From: Aliikangiella maris
GTDB lineage: Bacteria > Pseudomonadota > Gammaproteobacteria > Enterobacterales > Kangiellaceae
DNA: 64,000 bases
NCBI RefSeq assembly: GCF_040719265.1
Contig: NZ_JBFDAH010000008.1
Coordinates: 161,431-225,430 of the forward strand
Direction: 5' to 3'
Below are positions 1-8,525 of this stretch, in pieces. The position numbers and the translations under genes were made by a program. The number at the start of each line of letters is the position of its first letter. Positions within the stretch are counted from its first letter, which is position 1. The notes beneath the pieces were generated by a model that was given only the letters and a program-made list of their open reading frames with translations, was not told the DNA's origin and ran no database searches.

Positions 1-868
1 GCTTAGCGGGGACCGATTGAGGAGGATATAAGGTTAATGCCCACTGATTAACTTCTCGCCAGCTTTGATATTCTGAATACTCAATAATTGAATATGGGGA
101 AAACCATGAAGGGTAGAGGTCTTCATTTTTAACTGGATTAACATTGTTAAAAGACCATGAATATTCGCGAGTATTTTGCTCAACTTTTTTTGTTGCAGGG
201 TATTGTGTACGAAACTGGAGTTGAGTCTTTTTATCGGTTAGTAGGCGTAATCGAATTGCTTCAACCGGAACACCCCAATCAGCATAAAACTGACCAAATA
301 ATTTTTCACCTAAAACAGGATTTCTTCCTTTACGACTGAAAGAGTACTCAATGATATCCCCAACCCTGATATCATTTAATATAATTAATGCTCTTGCATC
401 ATTTAGGTAAAGTCGGTTTTTTAATTCTGATTCATTTTTAAATACTTTAATTTGGTCGGGTATTAATTTTGAATAAGATTTATTGTCACGCTTGACTTCG
501 ATTTTATGAACACTGAGTTCTTCAAATAAGGGATTAAAATCAAAAGTAATTTCTGAAACTTTCTCGAGACCTTTTTCGTTAATAGGTTGCATAATAATGC
601 GATGATAATTAACAATATCTTTATCAATCGCATTCGTCTGTTGCTCAATTAAAATATATCTGACACTAAAATCATCATTGGTTTTTGCAACATTGGGTTG
701 ATAGTCTGCTTGGGTCAGCGTCTGATTAATCCAGTCTGGTTCAGGATTAATATGCACTTCTGGGAGATCGTTCTCAGCAAAGGCCCTGGAAGTGGTTGAA
801 TAAAGTGAGGTGATTGAAAAAAGAATTATAAAAATAGAGGGTATTAAAAAGCGTATTTCCTTCATCAT
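1..868 (-). CDS. DUF3857 domain protein, N-terminal 289 codons (partial)
   Basis: Reading leftwards from ATG 868 gives an open frame of 289 codons with no stop up to the window edge, so the gene is cut. The N-terminus is a signal peptide (hydrophobic stretch about residues 8-22, likely cut after SRAFA). The mature part resembles the DUF3857 domain that precedes transglutaminase-like domains: residues around IEYSFSRKG and SFNNVNP are typical. A transglutaminase-like and a membrane or C-terminal domain would be expected beyond the edge. The start is the first of two adjacent ATG codons (868 and 865). Function is unknown; it is probably a periplasmic or membrane-anchored protein. Confidence 0.7.
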   Translation of the reverse strand, partial: MMKEIRFLIPSIFIILFSITSLYSTTSRAFAENDLPEVHINPEPDWINQTLTQADYQPNVAKTNDDFSVRYILIEQQTNAIDKDIVNYHRIIMQPINEKGLEKVSEITFDFNPLFEELSVHKIEVKRDNKSYSKLIPDQIKVFKNESELKNRLYLNDARALIILNDIRVGDIIEYSFSRKGRNPVLGEKLFGQFYADWGVPVEAIRLRLLTDKKTQLQFRTQYPATKKVEQNTREYSWSFNNVNPVKNEDLYPSWFSPYSIIEYSEYQSWREVNQWALTLYPPQSVPAK

Positions 869-1218
869 ATTATTTTCCAATATTTAAACGTCGAGAGGTT
901 ATTGCTATCACTAAGTAAATTTTCGAGCCGTTTCAGCAAAACGATTAAATACCAATAAAGTAATTTCATTGATGACTAAGTCAATACTTTACTTGGAAAT
1001 GGCGTTATTTACTTTGTTGATAAATAATATCGATATTCAATGTCATCAAAATTCAATGTCATCAAATAATGTTGTGAGCATTTTATCAGGTAAATGCCCG
1101 AATGTGCATACCATAATATTTTATATGACATCTTTGCTTTGGCTTAACTTATTATATACATTTAAAGTACAAAGAACAGGCTAATTTAATGTTTAGTGTT
1201 AATCCACTAGCGGTTTCA
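869..1218. other. Intergenic, no supported gene
   Basis: 350-bp gap between two minus-strand genes. It is AT-rich. One 71-codon frame (969-1184, plus) has no family resemblance and no convincing ribosome binding site. I see no terminator or RNA gene. Confidence 0.5.
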
Positions 1219-2010
1219 TTAATTTGAATGAATATGCTGTGATATTTGTTGAGCCGTTTTTAAAACTTCTGGCACATAAAATTCTTTAATTTTGTCTTTA
1301 TCAAATGCAAAGTCTGGCCCAGAAATATCGATAGCTGCAATGACTTTCCCCCTGGCATCAAAAATTGGAGCAGCAATGGAAATTCCACCAATTTTAAGTG
1401 CCCCAAAGCTGATAACATAACCAAGTGATGAGACCTCTATGATTTTTTGGCTGAGTTGACTAATCGAGCTAGGCGTTTGCTCGGTAAATTTAGCGAGTTC
1501 TTTATCATTAAATAGCTGGATTAATTCACGATTAGATAAATCTGAGAGGAGCAGCCAACCCAAAGGTGAGGCATGAGCTGAAACGCGTTTTCCGGTATTT
1601 GCACTACTTTGAATACCGCGATTGGCTTGTAAACAATCCAAATACAGAACATCAGAATGATCACAAATGGCTAGGTGAGTTGCGATTTCGGTTTTATCTC
1701 GTAGTGCTTCAAGAAAACCGCGTGCTTGTTTGATGATTTCTTGTGTACCAAGATAGGCAAAGCCCAAATTGAGAACTCTGGCACCTAACGTGTAAGTTTT
1801 ATTCGTTTCTGAATAGTCAATAAAACCCAGACATTTCAGCGTATAAACCCACCTGAATACCGAAGAACGGCCAAACTCCATATGTTTTGTAATGTCATTT
1901 ATGGTCATGGGAGTCCCAGATTCAGCTAAAATTTCCAGTACACGTAACCCACGTTGTAAGCCTGGTACAAAATAAGTTGCATGATTTTTATTTAAAGGGA
2001 CTTCGTTCAT
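1219..2010 (-). CDS. IclR-family transcriptional regulator
   Basis: 263 residues from ATG 2010. The frame stays open upstream, but the extra residues are low-complexity and unlike the family, so 2010 is chosen. An N-terminal winged HTH (about residues 12-75: GLQRGLRVLEILAESG, then GRSSVFRWVYTLKCLGFI) precedes the IclR effector-binding GAF-like domain (about 85-255). The gene is divergent from pcaGH, and IclR proteins such as PcaU and PcaR are the usual regulators of protocatechuate genes. It therefore probably controls pcaGH and itself in response to an aromatic intermediate. That role is inferred from family and position; no ligand residues can be assigned by eye. Confidence 0.85.
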   Translation of the reverse strand: MNEVPLNKNHATYFVPGLQRGLRVLEILAESGTPMTINDITKHMEFGRSSVFRWVYTLKCLGFIDYSETNKTYTLGARVLNLGFAYLGTQEIIKQARGFLEALRDKTEIATHLAICDHSDVLYLDCLQANRGIQSSANTGKRVSAHASPLGWLLLSDLSNRELIQLFNDKELAKFTEQTPSSISQLSQKIIEVSSLGYVISFGALKIGGISIAAPIFDARGKVIAAIDISGPDFAFDKDKIKEFYVPEVLKTAQQISQHIHSN

Positions 2011-2282
2011 GAACTTGATATTCTCAATAATTAGGAAAAATGCGATTTTTATTCGTATGCAAAACCAACTAAGTATATATGAGTAAATGACTGATTGTAA
2101 AAGATTCATTTGTTTTTTTCCAGATAAATCATGTTGTTGAGTTTTCAGGGGATAAAATACAAACAGCTTGTAATGGTTATTTTGTCGTAGATAATTGTGA
2201 AAAATTGGATGTTTTTCAATAAAAAATAGAATGCAAAACAAAGATAGTATACAATCATTTTGTTGTTTGCCTTAATAGCATA

Positions 2283-2315
2283 AGTATTCAATATCGATTG
2301 AAATTTTTGAATACT
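2283..2315. promoter_or_regulatory. Candidate IclR operator between regulator and pcaG
   Basis: A perfect 9-bp inverted repeat (AGTATTCAA at 2283-2291, TTGAATACT at 2307-2315) contains a nested perfect palindrome, TTCAAT-ATCG-ATTGAA (2287-2302). The three half-sites (TTCAAT, ATTGAA, TTGAAT) lie 58-90 bp upstream of the pcaG start. PcaU-type IclR regulators are known to bind clusters of short repeats in this position. Binding here is inferred. Confidence 0.5.
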
Positions 2316-2372
2316 ATTAGAATGTTTTTCTATAGCTATTCGGTCAAAAATAAGAACATCTGAGGAGCATCA

Positions 2373-3008
2373 ATGCAATCAATATTACCTGAAATTTTGC
2401 CTGCTAACGGCGAAGACACCATTGGGCCTTATTATCCAATTCCATTCCTTGATGAGGAGTCAGAAGATTTGACTATTGTTCATCCAGGGCTTTGTGTTGA
2501 GGTGGCAGGCAAACCAATTGATTTAAGTCTTCGATTGAGAGATAGCCACTTTAACTTGGTTGATGGTGCGCTAATTGAGTTTTGGCAGGCCAATACTAAA
2601 GGGATTTTGAGTATTCCTCAAAATTTCGATCACCCTGACTATGATCCCCGGTTCACTGGCTTTTATCGGCAACGTTCAAATACTGGACACTTTAAAGTTA
2701 GAACTATTATGCCGGGGAGAATTGAATTAACAGGCTCTCCTCATCAATACCGTGCCCCACATATTACATTAAATATTTTCTGTGACGGTATCACTCGAGT
2801 GGTTACTCAAATATTTTTTGAAGATCACAGTGAGAACTTGCAAGATCCTTTATTGGCTTCTCTTGAGACTCAACTTGCAAAACGGCTCATTGCTAAACGG
2901 GTGGGTGAGTCTAATCAAGTTAGCGCTTTTGAAATCGATATTGTATTGCAAGGTGAAAATGAAACGCCTTTTTTCGACGACTTACAGCCAATAGCCAAAA
3001 TTAAGTGA
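2373..3008 (+). CDS. pcaG: Protocatechuate 3,4-dioxygenase alpha subunit
   Basis: 211 residues, the usual size for PcaG. The intradiol-dioxygenase beta-sandwich fold is recognisable from DTIGPYYPIP near the N-terminus, FWQANTKG, and RAPHITLNIFCDGITRVVTQIFFED in the C-terminal half. The alpha subunit carries no iron ligands and partners the beta subunit encoded next. Together they split protocatechuate between the two hydroxyls to give 3-carboxy-cis,cis-muconate (beta-ketoadipate pathway, cytoplasm). A GAGGAG ribosome binding site lies at 2361-2366. The order pcaG-pcaH is the reverse of the common pcaH-pcaG. No other pca genes (pcaB, C, D, I, J) are in the window. Confidence 0.85.
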   Translation: MQSILPEILPANGEDTIGPYYPIPFLDEESEDLTIVHPGLCVEVAGKPIDLSLRLRDSHFNLVDGALIEFWQANTKGILSIPQNFDHPDYDPRFTGFYRQRSNTGHFKVRTIMPGRIELTGSPHQYRAPHITLNIFCDGITRVVTQIFFEDHSENLQDPLLASLETQLAKRLIAKRVGESNQVSAFEIDIVLQGENETPFFDDLQPIAKIK

Positions 3009-3069
3009 TACTTAAAACTTTTCAAATAATCGAGACTGATATTTATTTTTTTGTGTAGGACATTTACTG

Positions 3070-3780
3070 ATGAATACTAAAAACATTGCCAACCAATTAC
3101 AAGGCCGACAAATGAAGGCAGGTCCTACCGATGGCGCTGCTGAAGTTCGAGTTCCTAATCATCGCTTACGTTTAATTCCACCTGAGGCCAGAGCATCTTT
3201 TATTGCGTTTGATCCGCTTAAAGTTGCGATAAAGCCGGGAGAAAATGATTTAACCAGAATTTTTCCGGGAAATAAGCGAGCCGCGGGAGAGATTATTGAA
3301 GTGACTGGTAAAGTTACCGATGAACGTGGTCGGCCCGTCAGACGGAGTCTTATTGAAATATGGAACGCTAATAAATGGGGACGCTATAGTCATATAGAAG
3401 ATCACACAGATTATCCACTGGATCCTAATTTTTTAGGGATTGGCAAAACCCTGACAAATGATGAGGGTGAATATATTTTTTGGACCGTTTACCCTGGCTC
3501 ATACCTCGCTCGACCGGATATTGGTCGCTGGCGTCCTTCACACATCCATTTTTCAATTCGTGGTGGTAGTGCCCGATTAATTACACAAATGTATTTTAAA
3601 GGTGATAAAAATCTGGCTACTGATCCGATGTATATTGTGTTGGGCGACGATGCGCCTCGCAGTATTGCCAAAGAATATCAGACCCATCAAAACCTGGCTC
3701 AACATAATCAGGCACAACGGGGTTTTCAGTTTGATATTGTCATTGGTGGACCCAATGCTAATTATTTTGAAACCAACTGA
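3070..3780 (+). CDS. pcaH: Protocatechuate 3,4-dioxygenase beta subunit (iron-bearing)
   Basis: 236 residues. The four expected non-haem Fe(III) ligands are visible: Tyr106 (in GRYSH), Tyr145 (in YPGSY), His158 and His160 (in RPSHIHF). The N-terminal 60 residues match the beta-subunit extension, and the fold continues through LITQMYFKGD to GFQFDIVIGG. It forms the catalytic subunit of the intradiol dioxygenase with PcaG, 61 bp upstream, and is presumably co-transcribed. A GTAGGA motif at 3055-3060 is the likely ribosome binding site for ATG 3070. Confidence 0.88.
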   Translation: MNTKNIANQLQGRQMKAGPTDGAAEVRVPNHRLRLIPPEARASFIAFDPLKVAIKPGENDLTRIFPGNKRAAGEIIEVTGKVTDERGRPVRRSLIEIWNANKWGRYSHIEDHTDYPLDPNFLGIGKTLTNDEGEYIFWTVYPGSYLARPDIGRWRPSHIHFSIRGGSARLITQMYFKGDKNLATDPMYIVLGDDAPRSIAKEYQTHQNLAQHNQAQRGFQFDIVIGGPNANYFETN

Positions 3781-4269
3781 CTTTTAAAGCTAAGGAGCGT
3801 GTTAATCACAAGGATTTCACGCTTAAAAATTTCTATTGATTGCGGCATTTTTATTCGCTTTTACAATTTGATTCCTGCTATTAACTTTATACAAAATTTA
3901 TATAAAAGTAATGTTTTGGCAAAGTGATCAGCTCTTCTGAGATTTTCTGTCATTTTTCTCCTTTATAATGAAGAGTTTAATTTAAATTTTCGTTGTTTAT
4001 TTGATCACATTAATTAAATTATTCCTAATTACCTTCTTTACAATCTAAAATCTGAAATTATTCATGTATTACATTGTTTAATGAAAAAATGAGAAATGTG
4101 GCACATAAATTAATATTCAAATATCTTCATATGAAATTATTTTTATAAATTAATAGCTTAACGAGATGTCATGGGATTGTCACATTTTGTAATCTTCGTG
4201 ACATCCGATGTCGCTACGCTTGTCGGGATTTTTAATTAGCAAAAATAAAATATCCTTATGGAGAGAATT
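3781..4269. other. Intergenic leader of the lipoprotein gene
   Basis: 489 bp, very AT-rich, no gene. It starts with a weak hairpin (AGCGTG/CACGCT around 3796-3823, no U tract) that may end pcaGH transcription. It ends with a Pho-box-like site (4166-4183) and a small palindrome GACATC-C-GATGTC (4200-4212). Confidence 0.5.
4166..4183 (+). promoter_or_regulatory. Pho-box-like site upstream of the three-repeat lipoprotein
   Basis: ATGTCAT-GGGA-TTGTCAC is an 11-bp-spaced direct repeat close to the PhoB consensus (CTGTCAT, four bases, CTGTCAT). Only the first base of each heptamer and the last base differ. A -10-like TAATCT follows at 4190-4195, about 75 bp upstream of the start codon. Control by PhoB is inferred. 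Confidence 0.45.
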
Positions 4270-7200
4270 ATGAATTTTAAGCGACTGATTTCAGTTAGCG
4301 CTGTTGCAGGGGTTTTCGCACTCGCTGGCTGTGGCGGCGGCGATATCAATATTAATGAAGGGGATGAAATTGTAGGTCCAGTAACACCTCCTCCTCCCGT
4401 AGAAGTATGTCCTGACTTTGCCACTCCAGTTGATCCAATTGGAGCATTCAATAAGGTTTGTGAAGTCACTGGTACATTGACTTCAGACGCTACTTTCAAA
4501 AGTGATACCTTGTGGGTGTTAAAAGGTCAAGTTGGCGTTGGGAATGACCGTGCTGATGCCTCAACATTAACTATTCAGCCAGGTACAACTATTGTTGGCC
4601 GTACGGGCGATGACTTTTTAGTGGTACGTCGTGACTCTAAAATTGAAGCCGTAGGCACTTCAACTGCACCAATTACGATGACCTCAATTCAAGATATTAC
4701 TGGTGAAGCAACCGGTATTGGCCAATGGGGTGGTCTGGTGCTTTTAGGTAATGCCCCTTCGAATTTGTGTGATAGCTCAGATGACGGCGTAGATACTGAT
4801 GCGACTGAATTAGCTAATTGCGGTGTACAAGCTGAAGGCGATGCGGGCTTGTTTGGTGGTGATAAACCCAATGATGATTCTGGAACTTTAAAATATGTTG
4901 TTGTGAAATATGCGGGCAAAACATTAGGTTCTGGTGATGAATTGAACGGTATTTCCTTTGCTGGTGTTGGTGACCAAACTGAAGTCGACTATATTCAGGT
5001 ACACGAAAATCTGGATGATGGCGTTGAATTCTTTGGTGGTACAGTCAATGTTAAGCACGTTGTATTAACGGGTAACGGTGATGACAGTTTTGACTGGTCT
5101 TTTGGTTGGACTGGGCGTGCACAGTATGTTTATGTGCAACATAATGGTACTAAAGCGCACCGTGGTTTTGAGCTTGACAATAATGAAGATTTTCCTGCTG
5201 CTACTCCACTAACTAATCCAATGGTTTCAAACATTACTATTGTTGGTAGCACTGCATCTGATGAAGGTTCAGAAGGCATTTTACTACGTAATGGTACGGC
5301 TGGTCGTTTACACAACGTTTTAGTAACTGGCCCAGCAGGTATGGGTGAGTGTCTGGAAGTTGATGGCGATGAATCAATGGCCAATGCTGTTGCTGGCAAT
5401 CTGATTATGACTCACTCGGTTATCGCTTGTGATAATGGCGAAAACTTTAAAGGTGAGGTTCAAGCAGGAGCACAAACTGTTGAACAATGGTTCTTGGCTC
5501 AAGAAGGCAACTCAGCTTATAGTGATTCCTCTACTTTAAATCTGGCACCTAATGGTTATATGCCACAAGCGGGTTCTCCTTTATTAGGGGCTGGTGTGAA
5601 TCCTGCGCCGATTGATAACTGGTTTGATTCAACTAACTATATTGGTGCGTTTGATGGAACGGTTGACTGGACTGAAGGTTGGACAGTCGGGGTTAATGGC
5701 GGTTTCCCATCTGATATTCAAAATGCTTTCCAAAAAGGCTTAGCAACAGATGTATCAACCGATTATCCAGAAATTACCGATAAACCGGTTTATCGTCTGG
5801 CAAACAATTTGACCTTTACTGAAGATGCAACCTTAACCAATAACGCGCATTGGATCTTAAAAGGTCGCACTGCGGTAGGTAATGATCGTGCAGATAATGC
5901 CACGCTTTATATCCAGCAAGGTACAACCATTATTGGTGAACAAGGTGATGACTTCTTAGTTGCCCGTCGTGGTTCAAAAATTGAAGCCTTAGGTACACGT
6001 GGTGCGCCAATCGTAATGACCTCAATTCAAGATATGACTGGTCAAGAAACTGGCATTGGTCAATGGGGTGGTTTAGTACTACTCGGCAACGCGCCTTCTA
6101 ATTTATGTGACACTGCTGATGATGGTTTTGATGCCGATGCCACTGAGCTAGCTAACTGTAGTATTAGTGCAGAAGGTGATGCGGGATTATACGGCGGTGA
6201 TAATCCAGAAGATAATTCTGGTACGCTTAAATTTGTTCAAGTTAAACATGCAGGTAAAGCGTTAGGTTCAGGCAACGAGCTAAACGGTATTTCATTTGCC
6301 GGTGTTGGTAATGGCACAACTGTTGATTACATTCAAGTTCATGAAAATCTGGATGATGGTGTTGAATTCTTTGGTGGAACGGTAAATGTTCGTCACGTTG
6401 TCTTAACCGGTAATGGTGATGATAGCTTTGACTGGTCATTTGGCTGGACTGGTAAAGCGCAGTTTGTTTATGTGCAACACAATGACACTATCGCTCATCG
6501 TGGTTTTGAATTAGATAACGGTGAAGATTTCCCATTAGCAACGCCTTTAACTAATCCGGTAGTTTCAAATATTACTATCGTCGGTAGCAATGCAACTAGT
6601 GAAGGATCAGAAGGTATCTTACTGCGTAACGGTACTGCTGGTAGCTTGCACAATGTCTTTGTAACTGGCCCTGCGGGTATGGGTGAGTGTCTTGAAATTA
6701 ATGGTGATGAATCAATGGCCAATGCCCAAGCTGGTAGCCTGGTAATGACTCACTCAGTGATTGCTTGTGAAAATGGTGAAAACTTCAAAGGCAACGCAAC
6801 AGCAACATTAACTGCAGAACAATGGTTCTTGGGCCAAGATGGTAATAGCGCTTACGATAATGTTGAAGCGGTTAAACTTTTAGCTGATGGTTATACACCT
6901 AAATCTGACTCTCCTTTACTAGGTAATGGCACTAATACTGCGAAAGCCTACGATGATTCATGGTTTGCAGCGACTGATTACATTGGTGCTTTCGATGGTT
7001 CTACTAACTGGATGGAAGGTTGGACTGTTGGTGTCAATTCTGGCGTTCCTGCCAACGTAACAGCAGCTGATGAGCAAGGTTTAGCTACCGATGTTTCTGG
7101 TAGTTACCCTGCATTAACCGATAAACCGGTTTATCGATTAAATAATAATGTTGTTTTCACTACCGACACTGTACTGACTAGCGATAAGCACTGGATCTTA

Positions 7201-8355
7201 AAAGGTCGCACTGCCGTTGGTAATGACCGTGCCGACAGTGCCACACTTTATATTGAGCCAGGTACCACTTTAATTGGTGAGACAGGTGATGACTTCCTGG
7301 TTGCCCGTCGTGGTTCAAAAATTGAAGCGTTAGGAAGTGCTTCAGCACCAATTACGATGACTTCTATTCAAGATGTGACTGGTCAAGCAACTGATATTGG
7401 TCAATGGGGTGGGTTAGTGCTGTTAGGTAATGCACCTTCTAACTTATGTGATACTTCAGATGCAGGTGACGATGCTGATGCGACTGAATTAGCTAACTGT
7501 AGTATTGCTGCCGAAGGTGACGCAGGATTATATGGCGGTGATGATCCAGCTGATAATTCGGGTACATTGCGTTATGTCGTTGTTAAGCAAGCGGGTAAAA
7601 CATTAGGTTCAGGTGATGAGCTCAATGGTATTTCGTTTGCTGGTGTTGGTAACGGTACAACTGTTGACTACATTCATGTACACGAAAATCTGGATGACGG
7701 TGTTGAGTTTTTCGGTGGTACAGTAAATGTTCGTCACGTTGTCTTAACGGGTAACGGTGATGACAGCTTTGACTGGTCATTTGGTTGGACTGGTAAAGCA
7801 CAATATGTATTAGTGAAACAGAATGATACTAAAGCTAATCGTGGTTTTGAATTAGATAACGGTGAAGACTTCCCATTAGCGACACCTTTAACCAAACCAA
7901 CAGTTGCTAACATTACAATCATTGGTTCTACAGCGACTGATGAAGGTTCTGAAGGTATTTTGTTAAGAAATGGAACTGCTGGTGCACTACATAATGTTAT
8001 TGTTACTGGCCCTGCTGGCATGGGTGAATGTCTGGAAGTTGATGGTGCAGAAGCCAAAGCGCAAGCTGAAGCGGCTAACCTGGTTATGACTCACTCAGTA
8101 ATGGCTTGTGAAAATGGTGAAAACTTCAAAGGCGACATCAATGCTACAACGACTGTTGAGCAATGGTTCCTGAGTCAGACAGGCAACGCAGTTGCTGCAA
8201 ATATGGCTGCGGTATTAAGTGGATACGAAACAATTTCGACTAATCCTGCTGCTGATATGAATGCTATCGATAGCTGGTTTGATGATGTTGACTTTATCGG
8301 CGCAGTAAAAGAAGACGACGACTGGACTGCTGGTTGGGTGACCGTTGGTCTGTAA
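4270..8355 (+). CDS. Outer-membrane lipoprotein with three ~446-residue repeats
   Basis: 1361 residues from ATG 4270. An ATG 12 bp upstream lies in the same frame, but its GGAGAG (4260-4265) serves better as the ribosome binding site of 4270. A lipobox LAGC with Cys21 marks it as a lipoprotein; a glycine run follows. Three tandem copies of about 446-447 residues follow (the anchor Trp is at residues 82, 528 and 975). Each contains GNDRAD, a GTT(I/L)(I/V)G turn, GQWGGLVLLGNAPSNLC, HENLDDGVEFFGGT, GNGDDSFDWSFGWTG and GPAGMGECLE. The pattern of short strands suggests a beta-helix-like solenoid; paired cysteines recur per repeat. The next gene is a TonB-dependent receptor, so a surface ligand-capture partner is plausible, but no substrate can be read from the sequence. 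Confidence 0.75.
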   Translation: MNFKRLISVSAVAGVFALAGCGGGDININEGDEIVGPVTPPPPVEVCPDFATPVDPIGAFNKVCEVTGTLTSDATFKSDTLWVLKGQVGVGNDRADASTLTIQPGTTIVGRTGDDFLVVRRDSKIEAVGTSTAPITMTSIQDITGEATGIGQWGGLVLLGNAPSNLCDSSDDGVDTDATELANCGVQAEGDAGLFGGDKPNDDSGTLKYVVVKYAGKTLGSGDELNGISFAGVGDQTEVDYIQVHENLDDGVEFFGGTVNVKHVVLTGNGDDSFDWSFGWTGRAQYVYVQHNGTKAHRGFELDNNEDFPAATPLTNPMVSNITIVGSTASDEGSEGILLRNGTAGRLHNVLVTGPAGMGECLEVDGDESMANAVAGNLIMTHSVIACDNGENFKGEVQAGAQTVEQWFLAQEGNSAYSDSSTLNLAPNGYMPQAGSPLLGAGVNPAPIDNWFDSTNYIGAFDGTVDWTEGWTVGVNGGFPSDIQNAFQKGLATDVSTDYPEITDKPVYRLANNLTFTEDATLTNNAHWILKGRTAVGNDRADNATLYIQQGTTIIGEQGDDFLVARRGSKIEALGTRGAPIVMTSIQDMTGQETGIGQWGGLVLLGNAPSNLCDTADDGFDADATELANCSISAEGDAGLYGGDNPEDNSGTLKFVQVKHAGKALGSGNELNGISFAGVGNGTTVDYIQVHENLDDGVEFFGGTVNVRHVVLTGNGDDSFDWSFGWTGKAQFVYVQHNDTIAHRGFELDNGEDFPLATPLTNPVVSNITIVGSNATSEGSEGILLRNGTAGSLHNVFVTGPAGMGECLEINGDESMANAQAGSLVMTHSVIACENGENFKGNATATLTAEQWFLGQDGNSAYDNVEAVKLLADGYTPKSDSPLLGNGTNTAKAYDDSWFAATDYIGAFDGSTNWMEGWTVGVNSGVPANVTAADEQGLATDVSGSYPALTDKPVYRLNNNVVFTTDTVLTSDKHWILKGRTAVGNDRADSATLYIEPGTTLIGETGDDFLVARRGSKIEALGSASAPITMTSIQDVTGQATDIGQWGGLVLLGNAPSNLCDTSDAGDDADATELANCSIAAEGDAGLYGGDDPADNSGTLRYVVVKQAGKTLGSGDELNGISFAGVGNGTTVDYIHVHENLDDGVEFFGGTVNVRHVVLTGNGDDSFDWSFGWTGKAQYVLVKQNDTKANRGFELDNGEDFPLATPLTKPTVANITIIGSTATDEGSEGILLRNGTAGALHNVIVTGPAGMGECLEVDGAEAKAQAEAANLVMTHSVMACENGENFKGDINATTTVEQWFLSQTGNAVAANMAAVLSGYETISTNPAADMNAIDSWFDDVDFIGAVKEDDDWTAGWVTVGL

Positions 8356-8394
8356 GCCCGTTTTGATTTAAAACGAAAAGAAAAGTAGTAAATA

Positions 8395-8437
8395 GGTAAG
8401 GTATCATGAATTTTCAAAGGTACCTTACCATTTTTTT
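8395..8437 (+). terminator. Rho-independent terminator after the lipoprotein gene
   Basis: A perfect 9-bp stem (GGTAAGGTA at 8395-8403, TACCTTACC at 8421-8429) with a 17-nt loop is followed by A and seven T (8431-8437). It separates the lipoprotein from the receptor gene. Partial read-through would make the receptor less abundant than the lipoprotein. Confidence 0.8.
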
Positions 8438-8525
8438 AAGGGTTAAAAAGATCATAGGTTACTTGTGCATAAATCCTGAAGGATAAATTCCCGGGAAAAA
8501 ATTAAGTAACTTGTTGGAGTAAGCC

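Noticed and set aside
969..1184. 71-codon plus-strand frame
   Set aside because: No ribosome binding site, composition like the AT-rich intergenic DNA, no family resemblance.
4689..8057. Several minus-strand frames inside the repeat lipoprotein
   Set aside because: They recur at the same place in each repeat and are antisense shadows of the conserved motifs.
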